The notes below the pieces were generated by a model. The model was not told the DNA's origin, made no database searches, and saw nothing but the letters and a program-made list of their open reading frames with translations. Position numbers and translations under genes: made by a program. From positions 1 to 59,280 of the forward strand of contig JAMCRJ010000093.1 of NCBI GenBank assembly GCA_023381645.1: a stretch of DNA of 59,280 bases, in the 5' to 3' direction. The stretch's first letter is position 1; every line of letters begins with the position of its first letter. The stretch comes from Gammaproteobacteria bacterium. GTDB taxonomy: Bacteria; Pseudomonadota; Gammaproteobacteria; Acidithiobacillales; Acidithiobacillaceae. Shown here piece by piece: positions 28,031-37,570 of the stretch.

Positions 28031-30349
28031 TCAGTCCCCCTGCCCGAGCGCGGCCAGCAGCGGCGCGAGATGCCCGGCGTAAGGTTCCCATTTGCCGATG
28101 GCCGAACGGTAGATGGGCTCCTTGACCTGCAGGCGGCTGGCCGTCTGCAGGTCAAGGGTGTTTTCGGTAAAATCCAGGCAGCGCGGATCGTATGCCAACT
28201 TCATGAATCGCAATATTTCCCGGATGCCGCTTTCGGGGTCGGCGACGAGGTCTTCATAGCGTACGGTAACGACGTCCTCCGCCATGCGGGATTGCCATTG
28301 CGCGAGGGTTTTCAGGTGCGTGCGATAGTATTTTCCCAGGCTATCGAGGTCGTGGCTGTAGGCATGGTCCCCGACCATGTTCTGCTGAAATATGGAAAGG
28401 CAGTTGTCGCGCGCATCACGTTGGCAGTAAATGACCTTTGCTTCCGGGAACAGGAGTTTTGCGCTGCCCAGAAACAGAAAGTTGGTGGGCAGCTTGTCGA
28501 TAAAGTATCGGCTTCCGGTCAAGCGGTGGCGGACCCTGTCCAGGTACCATTGGCGGATTGCGCCGATTTTGTCCGTCAGGTTTTCGGCGTCGAGGTGCAG
28601 GCTCCGCAGCCTGGCGGCGGCCTGGGGAAGATGCCGGAGCTCCCCAAGGCCGTTGATGTCGGGGTGCATGTCCAACATCTGATGCAGCAGACTGGTTCCG
28701 GACCGGGGCATACCGACGATGAACAGGGGGGCCGGACTCTTTGGCGTCGCCACCGTCACGCTGCCCTTCCAGCGATCATACCTGTCCATGTCCTTCCGCA
28801 GGGTGTCGGCCATGGCCTCGAAATCGAAGGGTTCGATCTTTTGCAGCATCTGGTGTCCCTGGCGGTAACAGGCGAACGCTTTGGCGTATTGCCGATGGCT
28901 GTGGTGGTGGTTTCCGGCGATGAACCAGGCGTTGACGGCGTCATTTTCCGGAACGTCCGCAGGCAGATGCCCCGGCTCCCGATCTCCGCCGCTTTCCCAT
29001 GACAACAGCGGCTCTATCAGCGCGAAAGATTCCGCGTCATTTTTCTGACGTTGGAGTACTTCGGCCAGGGCGACCCGCACCCGAAGGTCGGTGGGCGCCA
29101 GATGCCCGGCCTTCCGCAGGGTCGTTTCGGCAGCCTCGACCTCGCCCAGTTTTTCCAGGCAGATCGCCAGGTTGACCAGCGCTGCGGTGTTCTCCGGCTG
29201 GTTTTCGAGCAGATTGCGGATCATGCCCTCTGCCGTCCGGCATTCTCCCATGTGGATCAGGGCAACGCTCAGATGAAATTGCGCATCCGCAGACCCCGGC
29301 AGAAGTTCCAGCGCCCTGTGGAAGGTCTCCACCGCTTCATCCACATACTTCGACTGAAACAGTGTCCGTCCTGACAAAACGAGGGCATCGACATGGTCGG
29401 GTTTCAAGTTCAACGCTTTCAGCAGCACTTCCAGGGTTTCCGGATAACGACCCTGCCTGAACAGCAGGGTACCCAGATGATAGTGGAGAGAATGGCTCCG
29501 GGGGTCATCCGCGATGGCGGATTTTATGTATGCCTCGGCTTCCCGTTCGCGTTGCTGCGCGACGAGGTTCTGGAAAATGTAATGTCCGAAATCCGCATGC
29601 GCGGAATAGGTATCGGCGGCTCTTCTGAATAGGTTTTCCGCCTCGGTCAACCGGCCCTGTTCCTGTATGGCGACCCCCAGACCGATCAGCAGCGACGGAT
29701 TTTCGCCGTACAGATGAATCCGCCGTCGAAACAGGGCTTCGGCGCCGCGATGGTCGCCGGTGGTCAACGCGAGCATATTCCTGTGATGCAGGGCGACGGC
29801 GTGGTTGGGGTCCGTATCCAGCGCCCTATCCAACAACACCCGCGCGTCTTCCTGCCGGCCTTGCTGCGCCAGGGTGACGCCCAACTGGACGAGGCAATCC
29901 AGACATTCCGGGCTGCGCGCCAGCGCTTCGCGAAAGGCGCGTTCGGCTTCCGGGGCACGCTGGCAGGCGAGGAGCAGGAGTCCGTAATTATATAATGCGG
30001 GCACGAAATCGGGCTTTGACGCGATGGCTGCGAGGTAAAGTTCTTCGGCGGCCACCAGGTTGTTCTGATGAAACAATATAAGGGCGAGATTACTGAGGGT
30101 ATCCGTGTGCTTACCATCCACCGCAAGCGCCGCTCTGAATGCGCGTTCGGCCAGGTCCAGCCTGGCACTTCCGGCCGTGGCCTGCCCTATGGTGGTGAGG
30201 AGGTTTATTTTTTCCTCCGCCGGGATGGCCGTTGCCTGTTCGATCAGCGTTATCGCGTCGCCGTATTTTTGCTGGGAATAGTACTTTTTTATGGCTTCCA
30301 GGGCAGCATGCGCGGCGTCTTTTCCGGAGGGATGGCGTTTTTCAAACAT
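28031..30349 (-). CDS. TPR-sulfotransferase fusion protein
   Basis: 772 residues. The first 480 or so hold about ten TPR units (for example ALYNYGLLLLACQRAPEAERAFREAL). The C-terminal 270 residues are a sulfotransferase domain with the 5'-phosphosulfate loop LFIVGMPRSGTSLLHQML and a later KVIYCQRDARDNCLSIFQ segment resembling the 3'-phosphate-binding motif. It would transfer sulfate from PAPS to an unknown acceptor, perhaps a protein or surface glycan, with TPRs selecting the partner. No signal peptide, so cytoplasmic. AGGA stands upstream of the ATG. It lies next to the surface-structure region, but a link is speculation. Confidence 0.88.
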   Translation of the reverse strand: MFEKRHPSGKDAAHAALEAIKKYYSQQKYGDAITLIEQATAIPAEEKINLLTTIGQATAGSARLDLAERAFRAALAVDGKHTDTLSNLALILFHQNNLVAAEELYLAAIASKPDFVPALYNYGLLLLACQRAPEAERAFREALARSPECLDCLVQLGVTLAQQGRQEDARVLLDRALDTDPNHAVALHHRNMLALTTGDHRGAEALFRRRIHLYGENPSLLIGLGVAIQEQGRLTEAENLFRRAADTYSAHADFGHYIFQNLVAQQREREAEAYIKSAIADDPRSHSLHYHLGTLLFRQGRYPETLEVLLKALNLKPDHVDALVLSGRTLFQSKYVDEAVETFHRALELLPGSADAQFHLSVALIHMGECRTAEGMIRNLLENQPENTAALVNLAICLEKLGEVEAAETTLRKAGHLAPTDLRVRVALAEVLQRQKNDAESFALIEPLLSWESGGDREPGHLPADVPENDAVNAWFIAGNHHHSHRQYAKAFACYRQGHQMLQKIEPFDFEAMADTLRKDMDRYDRWKGSVTVATPKSPAPLFIVGMPRSGTSLLHQMLDMHPDINGLGELRHLPQAAARLRSLHLDAENLTDKIGAIRQWYLDRVRHRLTGSRYFIDKLPTNFLFLGSAKLLFPEAKVIYCQRDARDNCLSIFQQNMVGDHAYSHDLDSLGKYYRTHLKTLAQWQSRMAEDVVTVRYEDLVADPESGIREILRFMKLAYDPRCLDFTENTLDLQTASRLQVKEPIYRSAIGKWEPYAGHLAPLLAALGQGD

Positions 30350-30449
30350 CTTTCATTCCTGTTCTGACATAGTCGTTGGCGTCCTGTGCGAACAGGGCAT
30401 CATACCTTATCCGGCATCAGAGGCATCAGGGCAATTCCGGGCCCATTCT

Positions 30450-30851
30450 TCATGGCCTGCGCCAGGGCAGAACGGGCGGCACCTTCCACCACAGCAGCAG
30501 CACGCCGATCCAGATCAGGACATAGATCGAGGTGAAAAAAGACATGGGCAGGTGCCAGAACAGCAGATGATCGATCCAGGTCTGGATCAGGGGCAGACGA
30601 TAGCCCTGCCGCCCTGCGGCTTCCTGCAGTTCGCTCTGCCAGATGGTCAAAAAGCAGGCCGTGCCCAGCAACGCCTGTATGGCCACCACCAGGAGCGCCG
30701 CGAGGTGGAGGGCCCGCCACCAGAAGATGCGGACCCACCGCCAGCCCCGCCAGGCACCCAGCGGAATGGCGATCAGGCCAAAGACGTTGAAGGCGATGAT
30801 CAGGATATGAAAAGCCAGAATCGCCTGAGCCAGCCAGAGGTCACTTTGCAT
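30450..30851 (-). CDS. DUF2784 membrane protein
   Basis: 133 residues with about four helices (AQAILAFHILIIAFNVFGLIAIPLG; ALHLAALLVVAIQALLGTACFL; LPMSFFTSIYVLIWIGVLLLWW). The pattern HLLF/FHIL ... GxxRGWRWVRxxWWRxLHL ... C matches DUF2784, small inner-membrane proteins of unknown function. GGAG 7 bases before the ATG at 30851 fixes the start. It is divergent from nrdD. Confidence 0.75.
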   Translation of the reverse strand: MQSDLWLAQAILAFHILIIAFNVFGLIAIPLGAWRGWRWVRIFWWRALHLAALLVVAIQALLGTACFLTIWQSELQEAAGRQGYRLPLIQTWIDHLLFWHLPMSFFTSIYVLIWIGVLLLWWKVPPVLPWRRP

Positions 30852-30962
30852 GTCCCGTCTCCGTTGCGGAACCATTGTACACCCCGACAGGGGGTGGCCT
30901 GCCAGTATTGGCCGACCCCGCCGACCCTGGGGAGGATTCCATATCCACTTTGTGGTTGACGA

Positions 30963-31010
30963 ACCCAATATATGTGCTAAATTATTTATTGAGATGTCTA
31001 TATATTGTGT
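30963..31010. promoter_or_regulatory. Pair of NrdR-box-like sites upstream of nrdD
   Basis: TGTCTATATATTGTGT (30995-31010) matches 13 of 16 positions of the NrdR box ACACWATATATWGTGT. ACCCAATATATGTGCT (30963-30978) matches its left half. The two start 32 bp apart, about three helical turns, which is the usual NrdR spacing. Confidence 0.6.
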
Positions 31011-31066
31011 TCCACCGTCCCGAGACGCGACGGTGGCGGTTCGGTGGCGGTCGGGAGAATATCGCG

Positions 31067-33065
31067 ATGAACGATCCTTCGGTGTTGAAGCGAAACGGCG
31101 CAAGGGTGCCTTTTGATCCAGATCGAATCTGCTGGGCCATCACCCGGGCGGGACGTGCGAGCGGCGAATTTGACGACGGCGTCGCGGAAAGAATCACCGA
31201 CGTGGTTCTGGACGCCCTGGCACCCGGCGCAGCCGATCGTGAACCCACCATTGAACAGATTCAGGATCTGGTCGAACTGGCGCTGATGGACGAGGGCTTT
31301 TACCGCACCGCCCGCGCCTATATCGCCTACCGCGAACAGCACCAGCGATTGCGCGGGGATCGCCAGGCGATGATAGACGCCATCACTTCCGTGAATGAGT
31401 ACCTGGATCGGGAGGATTGGCGGGTCAACGCCAATGCCAACCAGGGTTATTCCCTGGGCGGCCTGATCCTGAACATTGCCGGAAAAGTCACCGCGAACTA
31501 CTGGCTGAGTCATGTCTATCCCGAAAAAATCGGTACCGCCCACCGCGAGGCCGACCTGCATATCCACGATCTCGACATGCTGGCCGGTTATTGTGCCGGA
31601 TGGTCCCTCCGCGCCCTTTTGCAGGAGGGTTTCAACGGCGTGCCAGGGAAGGTGGAGGCGGCACCGCCGCGTCACCTGTCGAGCGCCGTCGGGCAGATGG
31701 TCAACTTCCTCGGCACCCTGCAGAACGAATGGGCAGGCGCGCAGGCCTTCAGTTCCTTTGATACCTATCTGGCGCCGTTCGTCCGCAAGGATGGCTTGTC
31801 CTACCGGGAGATACGCCAAAACATTCAGGAGTTCATCTATAACCTGAACGTCCCTTCGCGCTGGGGGGGGGCAGACGCCGTTCACGAATGTCACCTTCGA
31901 CTGGGTTTGCCCTGACGATCTGAAGGAACAGGTTCCCGTGATCGGCGGAGAGGAGATGCCTTTCCGCTACGGTGATCTGCAGGCAGAAATGGAACTGATC
32001 AATCGGGCCTATATCGAGGTCATGAGCGAAGGCGACGCCAGGGGACGGGTTTTTACCTTTCCCATACCCACCTACAACATAACGTCCGATTTTCCATGGG
32101 ATTCGGCGAATGCCGAAAGACTGTTCGCCATGACCGCCAAATACGGCCTGCCCTACTTTCAGAATTTCATCAATTCCGAACTGCAGCCCAACATGGTGCG
32201 CTCCATGTGTTGTCGCCTGCAACTCGACCTGCGTGAACTGCTCAAACGTGGGAATGGTCTTTTCGGGTCCTCGGAACAGACCGGCTCCATCGGAGTGGTG
32301 ACCATCAATTGCGCCAGACTGGGCTATCTCCATAAAAACGACTCGGAAGGTCTTTTCCGTAGTTTGGACGCGCTCACGGAAATGGCGAAAGAAAGTCTGG
32401 AGATCAAACGCAAAATCATCCAGAGGCAGATGGACACCGGCCTTTTCCCGTACTCCAGGCGCTATCTGGGTACCTTGCGCAATCACTTCTCCACCATTGG
32501 CGTGAACGGTATCCATGAGATGATCCGCAACTTCACCGATGACCGCGAAAACATCACCACCCCTGCGGGATACGCCCTCGCCGTTCGTTTTCTCGACCAT
32601 GTCAGAGAACGCATGGTGGCTTTTCAGGAAGAAACCGGCCACATGTATAACCTCGAGGCAACCCCTGCGGAAGGCACCACCTATCGTTTCGCCAAAGAGG
32701 ACAGGAAGCGCTTTCCCGATATCCTACAGGCGGGACTCCCGGACAAGCCGTACTACACCAACTCATCACAACTGCCCGTCGGCTTTACGGACGACCCTTT
32801 CGAGGCCATGGAACGCCAGGAGGCGTTACAGGCGAAATATACCGGCGGAACCGTTCTTCACCTGTATATGGGGGATCGCGTCTCCAGCACGGAAGCCTGC
32901 AAGCGTCTGGTGCGCCGCGCACTGGAACGTTTTCGCCTGCCCTACATTACGGTTACGCCCACTTTTTCCATCTGCCCGGTACATGGATATCTATCGGGAG
33001 AACATCCGTTCTGTCCGGTCTGTGATGAAGAACGACTTGCCGAAAAACGGCGGCATTCCGCCTGA
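31067..33065 (+). pseudogene. nrdD: Class III anaerobic ribonucleotide reductase, frameshifted (G9 tract)
   Basis: An N-terminal ATP-cone (VLKRNGARVPFDPDRICWAI) and the NrdD catalytic body are read in one frame to 31862 and in another from 31872. They meet at a run of nine G (31863-31871), after the conserved NLNVPSRWGG; the continuation QTPFTNVTFDW is in the other frame. Eight G would restore one 665-residue protein. As read, the first frame stops at 31915. The C-terminal part has the Zn-type cysteines (CPVHGY ... CPVC) but no glycyl-radical motif; that is encoded separately just downstream. The start at 31067 has GGGAG upstream. The frameshift may be a sequencing error, slippage-based switching or real damage. 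Confidence 0.85.
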
Positions 33066-33085
33066 ACTGAGATAAGGAGAATATC

Positions 33086-33292
33086 ATGCATCCTGAAATG
33101 ATGAACCAAAATCCTCTTGAAACCGAACTGACGGACGACGAAAGACAACCCTGCGAGGTCTGGACGCGGGTCATGGGTTACCACCGACCGACTTCTTCTT
33201 TCAATATAGGCAAGCAAAGCGAGCATTCGGAGCGCAAATACTTTGTTGAGGCCGGGAAGCCGGATACGGGCGTGTCGCGGCCGGTGCATTGA
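33086..33292 (+). CDS. Separate glycyl-radical domain of anaerobic ribonucleotide reductase
   Basis: 68 residues. The sequence CEVWTRVMGYHRPTSSFNIGKQSEHSERKYF in outline is the C-terminal glycyl-radical region of NrdD, with the radical Gly in RVMGY. The gene has its own ribosome-binding site (AAGGAG, spacer about 8) and a different frame from the preceding nrdD, which ends 20 bp earlier with its own stop. It is thus a true separate small subunit, not another frameshift. It should bind the NrdD body and be activated by NrdG, encoded 7 bp downstream. A comparable logic exists in GrcA/YfiD as a spare radical domain for pyruvate formate-lyase. Confidence 0.85.
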   Translation: MHPEMMNQNPLETELTDDERQPCEVWTRVMGYHRPTSSFNIGKQSEHSERKYFVEAGKPDTGVSRPVH

Positions 33293-33299
33293 CGCGGCG

Positions 33300-34022
33300 A
33301 TGCGCGAAGCGGCCACCACGGTGGACATCGGATCGCATACCCTACCACCATTGGGCGGTTTCGCGCGGTTCAGTACAGTGGATTACCCCGGACATCTATG
33401 TGCCGTGATCTACACTCAGGGCTGCCCATGCCGCTGCCGCTACTGCCACAATCCGCATCTGCAGCAGGGGCGTGGCCACTCCGGCATATCGTGGCCGGCC
33501 ATCATGGCCTGGCTGGCCACCCGAGCGGGATTGCTGGATGCGGTGGCATTTTGTGGTGGCGAGCCCACCGCTCATAAATCGTTACGGGCAGCGCTTCGGC
33601 AGGTGCGGGATTCAGGATTTGGCACCGCCCTGCACACATCCGGAATATATCCCTACAACTTTTCGCAAATGCTGCCCGATATCGATTGGGTAGGTTTTGA
33701 CATCAAGGCGCCTCCCGCCCGTTATGCCGCGGTCACGGGCGTACCGGGAAGCGGCGCCCGGGTACAGGACTCTGTAGAATGGTTGTTGTCCGGCCATGTG
33801 GCCTATGAAATCCGAACCACGGTACACCCGGCCATACTCGATACTGCGGACCTGATCGCGATAGCGCGCTGGTTGAAGCTTCTGGGAATTTCCCGCTGGG
33901 TACTGCAATCTTTCAACCCGGCAGGTTGCGTGAATGCGGATCTGGTTACCAGCTACGCGCCGATCGACCATGAACTGTTTGATGAGTTGCGTGGATACGT
34001 ACCCGATATCTCGGTGAGATAG
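33300..34022 (+). CDS. nrdG: Anaerobic ribonucleotide reductase activating protein (radical SAM)
   Basis: 240 residues from the ATG at 33300. The radical-SAM cluster motif CPCRCRYC fits CxxxCxxC, followed by the GGEP motif (FCGGEPTAHKS). It resembles NrdG-type activases (PFL-activase-like TIGR02495 group). It would use SAM and a 4Fe-4S cluster to make the glycyl radical on the small protein encoded just upstream. The three genes form an operon. It is convergent with the lipoate-ligase/DUF116 gene. Confidence 0.92.
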   Translation: MREAATTVDIGSHTLPPLGGFARFSTVDYPGHLCAVIYTQGCPCRCRYCHNPHLQQGRGHSGISWPAIMAWLATRAGLLDAVAFCGGEPTAHKSLRAALRQVRDSGFGTALHTSGIYPYNFSQMLPDIDWVGFDIKAPPARYAAVTGVPGSGARVQDSVEWLLSGHVAYEIRTTVHPAILDTADLIAIARWLKLLGISRWVLQSFNPAGCVNADLVTSYAPIDHELFDELRGYVPDISVR

Positions 34023-34058
34023 GCCGTCTACGTGCCTGCCTGCTGGTCATGCTGCAGG

Positions 34059-35591
34059 CTAATGACAGGCGTTGCCCTGCTGCGCAATATGGATCACCTT
34101 TGCCGCCACTTCCAGGTCTATTGCGGATTCGGCAATGAATTTGCCGGAATATGCCGCCTGCTCCTGCAGGAGGTCATAACAGTTGGCACCCGCTATATCC
34201 AACAACAATGCCGGAATATTTGCCGCCCTGAACGCGTCTTCATGCTTGATATAAAAATTATTGCAGCACATTCCGATATAGCATTTGGTATCCTGTGCCT
34301 TGAGCGTTTTCAGTGTCCGCTCCAGGTGCTCGAAGTTTTTTACGGTGGTGACCTTCAGCCCCTGCTTTCCGGCCATGTCGTATATTTCGCCGACGTCACA
34401 TTTTCCGCAGCGGGAGCATCCATCCCGGTGCCGCCATTTGCACCATGCCGGTTTGGCGCAGTACGGCACCAGCACCGCCTCCGCCCGCGCGGCGATTTCC
34501 ATGGCGTCCATATCTCCGTCAGGGTCGTGGACCATGAACGAATTGGCGGAAGGTGCCGTTATGGCAAGCCGTTGGGCTATCCTGTGGCGCTCGAACAGCC
34601 TGTGAAATAATTTTATGACATGGCCGGGGGTAAACCCGGACATCTCCCACTGCAGATCATAAAGGAGATTTTCCATGCGCTGCGATATTTCACCTTCCGG
34701 CGCGCCGTACCATGCAGACTGAATTTTTTTGAATAGGTGGTGTGGCCTGACGTACACATTGCCGCCGATTTTTGCTGAAGATATCCTGAGATCGTCGTCC
34801 AGGGTCATGCGGCCGTGCAGAACACCACCGGATGTCGCCAGAAAGCCACTATAGGTGCGGTCGTGGTCTGGTTCCAGAAATTGCTCCAGACCGCCGCGCG
34901 CGGTGTGGGATACGCTGTCTATCCACGGCGTATGCACGAGGGTTTCCAAGTTGCATATTTGTGCCATGAACCGCGCCAGGGATTCCTTTAGATGCACCAG
35001 ATCCGCTGCGCTCCGGTTTTGTAGCGTAGTGAAGCGGAGGCCGGCCGCATGTATGCCGTCCACTGTCAGCTTCTCCTTTGGCACGCGCAATGCGCGAAGC
35101 ATCGTATCGATGTCCAAGGAACTGTATAGCGTGCCATTGGCGACGATAACGTCATCCTGCATTCCGACGTAGACGCTGCCCAGCTTCCTGTTGTTTGCGT
35201 AGATATCGTTTGGTTTATGGAAATAAACATTTTCGCATCCGCTACTGCTCAGGCCGTTGCAAACAGCCATGCAAAGCCTTTCCAGCCATTGCGCCATACT
35301 GAACTCCTGCGCCGGTATGGTCAGGCTCCAGGCGACCTGGTCGGGATACAGATATGCTGTCCCGCCCCCTGTCACACGGCGGACAACCGGTATGGACTCG
35401 GCCCGGCAATAAGCGGTTCGCACGGCAAAGTCCTTGTCCTCGAAGGCGCCCAGGGCCACCGCGTGGCTGTTTTCATAAAAACGTAACAACGGTAGCAACT
35501 CCATGCGCGTAACGATCATCTGATGCGAATCGAGGATGATATTATCCGCGGCATCCCGAAGCCCGCTATCCCCCCATAACAGCTTGTCCAT
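34059..35591 (-). CDS. Lipoate-protein-ligase-like domain fused to DUF116
   Basis: 510 residues. The N-terminal 240 residues are a BPL/LplA-type domain with RRVTGGGTAYLY and NDIYANNRKLGSVYVG, the latter holding the Lys that contacts lipoyl-AMP in LplA. The C-terminal 127 residues match DUF116, with the Cys cluster CKWRHRDGCSRCGKC and later conserved Cys residues (KCYIGMCCN ... GANCYD). A role in lipoyl or octanoyl transfer is plausible, with the Cys part perhaps binding a metal cluster. AAGGAGG seven bases before the ATG at 35591 makes the start secure. It follows ubiV by 13 bp, so it belongs to the ubiT-U-V transcript. Confidence 0.82.
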   Translation of the reverse strand: MDKLLWGDSGLRDAADNIILDSHQMIVTRMELLPLLRFYENSHAVALGAFEDKDFAVRTAYCRAESIPVVRRVTGGGTAYLYPDQVAWSLTIPAQEFSMAQWLERLCMAVCNGLSSSGCENVYFHKPNDIYANNRKLGSVYVGMQDDVIVANGTLYSSLDIDTMLRALRVPKEKLTVDGIHAAGLRFTTLQNRSAADLVHLKESLARFMAQICNLETLVHTPWIDSVSHTARGGLEQFLEPDHDRTYSGFLATSGGVLHGRMTLDDDLRISSAKIGGNVYVRPHHLFKKIQSAWYGAPEGEISQRMENLLYDLQWEMSGFTPGHVIKLFHRLFERHRIAQRLAITAPSANSFMVHDPDGDMDAMEIAARAEAVLVPYCAKPAWCKWRHRDGCSRCGKCDVGEIYDMAGKQGLKVTTVKNFEHLERTLKTLKAQDTKCYIGMCCNNFYIKHEDAFRAANIPALLLDIAGANCYDLLQEQAAYSGKFIAESAIDLEVAAKVIHIAQQGNACH

Positions 35592-35604
35592 AATGCCTCC
35601 TTCC

Positions 35605-36483
35605 TCAATCACCCTGCACAGGACTGAACTGCATGCCGGGTTTGCCGTACCAATAACCGTTACAGGCTGGCGAGTCATATTCAACTGGGGGGCGGTTTTC
35701 TCCATTCAAAGCGGCATGGAATGCCCGTACGACGAACTCGGTGGTGGCCAGTTGCGGGGAAATGCGGACGATATCTATGCCCATTTCCGACATGGCCACG
35801 GTCTCATTCAGGAGGTTGCACGGAATACCGGACTGAAGCTGAATACCATTGATGGTAAACAGGCGTTCATGCTCCTGGGTGAACAGCGCACGACCCTCCG
35901 GATCATTGATGCATCGCAGTTCACACGCATCCTTGCCGACGTTGTCCGCCCGGGCCGTGAAACAGCGGGCTGAAAATGACAGAGGCAGATAACCATACGC
36001 AAACACCTCGGTTTCCATGGCCTCGGGGCGCGTGTTTTGCAACATGGCGATGGTCGTGGCCGACAACTCCACCGGAGGAACCCATCGCCTGGCTCCCAGA
36101 TCGGCCAGGAGCGACAAGGTTTCGGCGTTATAACCATTGATATGGGGTCCGATGACGAAGGGACCCCGCCCCGCCAGCAGATGAACCGCTGACATGTCGT
36201 TGGCCTCCACCAGGTAATGGCCATTCGCACAGATCCTTTCCAGTTGCAGAAGGTCTGAATTGGCTTCCAGAAGGGCCAGTGTGGACAGCACGACCTCCTT
36301 GCCTGCGTCGGTCAGACGCGCTGCGATGTCAAGCCAGTCGGCGCTGCGCAGGGCGCGTCGTTTGGCGCACACGGTCTCGCCCAGATAAACGATGTCCACC
36401 GGCCAGTGTTCCGCGCGCCGGTAAAACTGCTCTATGTTTTCCTTTGACCAGTAATAGTGAATCGGGCCTAGCGCGATCTTCAT
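35605..36483 (-). CDS. ubiV: UbiV, oxygen-independent ubiquinone hydroxylation protein
   Basis: 292 residues, U32 peptidase-like family. Close to UbiV in motifs: MKIALGPIHYYW, YLGETVCAKRRAL and SARCFTARADNVGKDACELRC, which supply the four cysteines of the 4Fe-4S cluster. With UbiU it hydroxylates ubiquinone precursors without O2. ATG at 36483 is preferred, with GCGGAG/AAGGAG upstream; an ATG at 36492 abuts the ribosome-binding site. It lies 46 bp after ubiU. Confidence 0.93.
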   Translation of the reverse strand: MKIALGPIHYYWSKENIEQFYRRAEHWPVDIVYLGETVCAKRRALRSADWLDIAARLTDAGKEVVLSTLALLEANSDLLQLERICANGHYLVEANDMSAVHLLAGRGPFVIGPHINGYNAETLSLLADLGARRWVPPVELSATTIAMLQNTRPEAMETEVFAYGYLPLSFSARCFTARADNVGKDACELRCINDPEGRALFTQEHERLFTINGIQLQSGIPCNLLNETVAMSEMGIDIVRISPQLATTEFVVRAFHAALNGENRPPVEYDSPACNGYWYGKPGMQFSPVQGD

Positions 36484-36529
36484 TCTCCGCATCTCCTTTT
36501 TTCCACAAATGGCGTATACCGGACGGACA

Positions 36530-37540
36530 TCAATGCCAGGGCCGGTGATAGGCCCCGAGCGTATGCGTCTGCCCTTCGGAAAGACGATCGAGAACCGCGG
36601 TCCATTGGGTTCTGACCAGATATCGTGCAGGATCGGCGGCGCAGGTATCTATGGCTTCGCGCAGAACACGGGCGACGGACGCAACGTAGGCCGGACTTCG
36701 CTGGCGGCCTTCCACCTTGATGGCGGCTATGCCGTGATGCAACAAGTCCGGCAATATATCCAGTATATTCAAGCTGGTAGGCTCTTCGATGGCGTAATAG
36801 GCCTGGGCGTCCGTATAGTAACGCCCCTTGCACAAAGTGGGGTAACCAGCCGCCTCATTCAGGCCGTGACGGTCGATCAATACGCCGTTCAGGCGAGACT
36901 CGCGGCCCAGGGCGGTCTCCTCCCAGCGTACAGACTCTGCTGGTGAACAAACTCCACTGGCGTTCGGGGAGCGTCCCGTAATGTAAGAGGACAAGGCGCA
37001 ACGGCCTTCCACCATGACGCACAGGCTTCCATAACCGAATACTTCGATCTCCACCGGGCTGTTGGCTATGGTGTGCCAAAGCTGTTGCAAGGACAGGACC
37101 CTGGGCAGAACGGCGCGTTGAATGCCAAATCGCTGGTGGTAGAACTCCAGGGCCTTATAGGTGGTGGCGGATGCCTGAACGGAAAGATGCAAACGTAGAT
37201 CGGGGTGGTGGGTTGCGGCATAACGCAACAGTCCGGGGTCTGCCATGATCACGGCATCTATCCCCAGTTCCGCAGCGCGATCCACCGCGGTGGTCCAGAC
37301 AGCCCAGTTATGTGCCTGTGGGTAGGTATTGATGGCGAGAAGCACCTTTTTGCCGGCGCGATGCGCATATTCCATGCCGCGCGCGGTCTCTTCGGGACCA
37401 AAGTTCAGCCCTGGGAAATTGCGGGCGTTGGTGTCGTCGCGAAAGCCGATATATATGGCGTCTGCACCATGATCGACAGCGGCTTTCAGGGCAGGCAGTC
37501 CGCCGGCGGGGCAGACCAATTCGGGTTTGCGGTGGTTCAT
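36530..37540 (-). CDS. ubiU: UbiU, oxygen-independent ubiquinone hydroxylation protein
   Basis: 336 residues, U32 family. It starts ELVCPAGGLPALKAAVDHGADAIYIG and has the Cys set GSLCVMVEGRC ... SGVC ... YPTLC that holds the iron-sulfur cluster in UbiU. It forms a heterodimer with UbiV. AAAGGA with a 6-nt spacer supports the start. It sits between ubiT and ubiV, the usual neighbours. Confidence 0.94.
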   Translation of the reverse strand: MNHRKPELVCPAGGLPALKAAVDHGADAIYIGFRDDTNARNFPGLNFGPEETARGMEYAHRAGKKVLLAINTYPQAHNWAVWTTAVDRAAELGIDAVIMADPGLLRYAATHHPDLRLHLSVQASATTYKALEFYHQRFGIQRAVLPRVLSLQQLWHTIANSPVEIEVFGYGSLCVMVEGRCALSSYITGRSPNASGVCSPAESVRWEETALGRESRLNGVLIDRHGLNEAAGYPTLCKGRYYTDAQAYYAIEEPTSLNILDILPDLLHHGIAAIKVEGRQRSPAYVASVARVLREAIDTCAADPARYLVRTQWTAVLDRLSEGQTHTLGAYHRPWH

Positions 37541-37570
37541 GTAAAATCCTTTCTGATGTCGCGCCGATAG

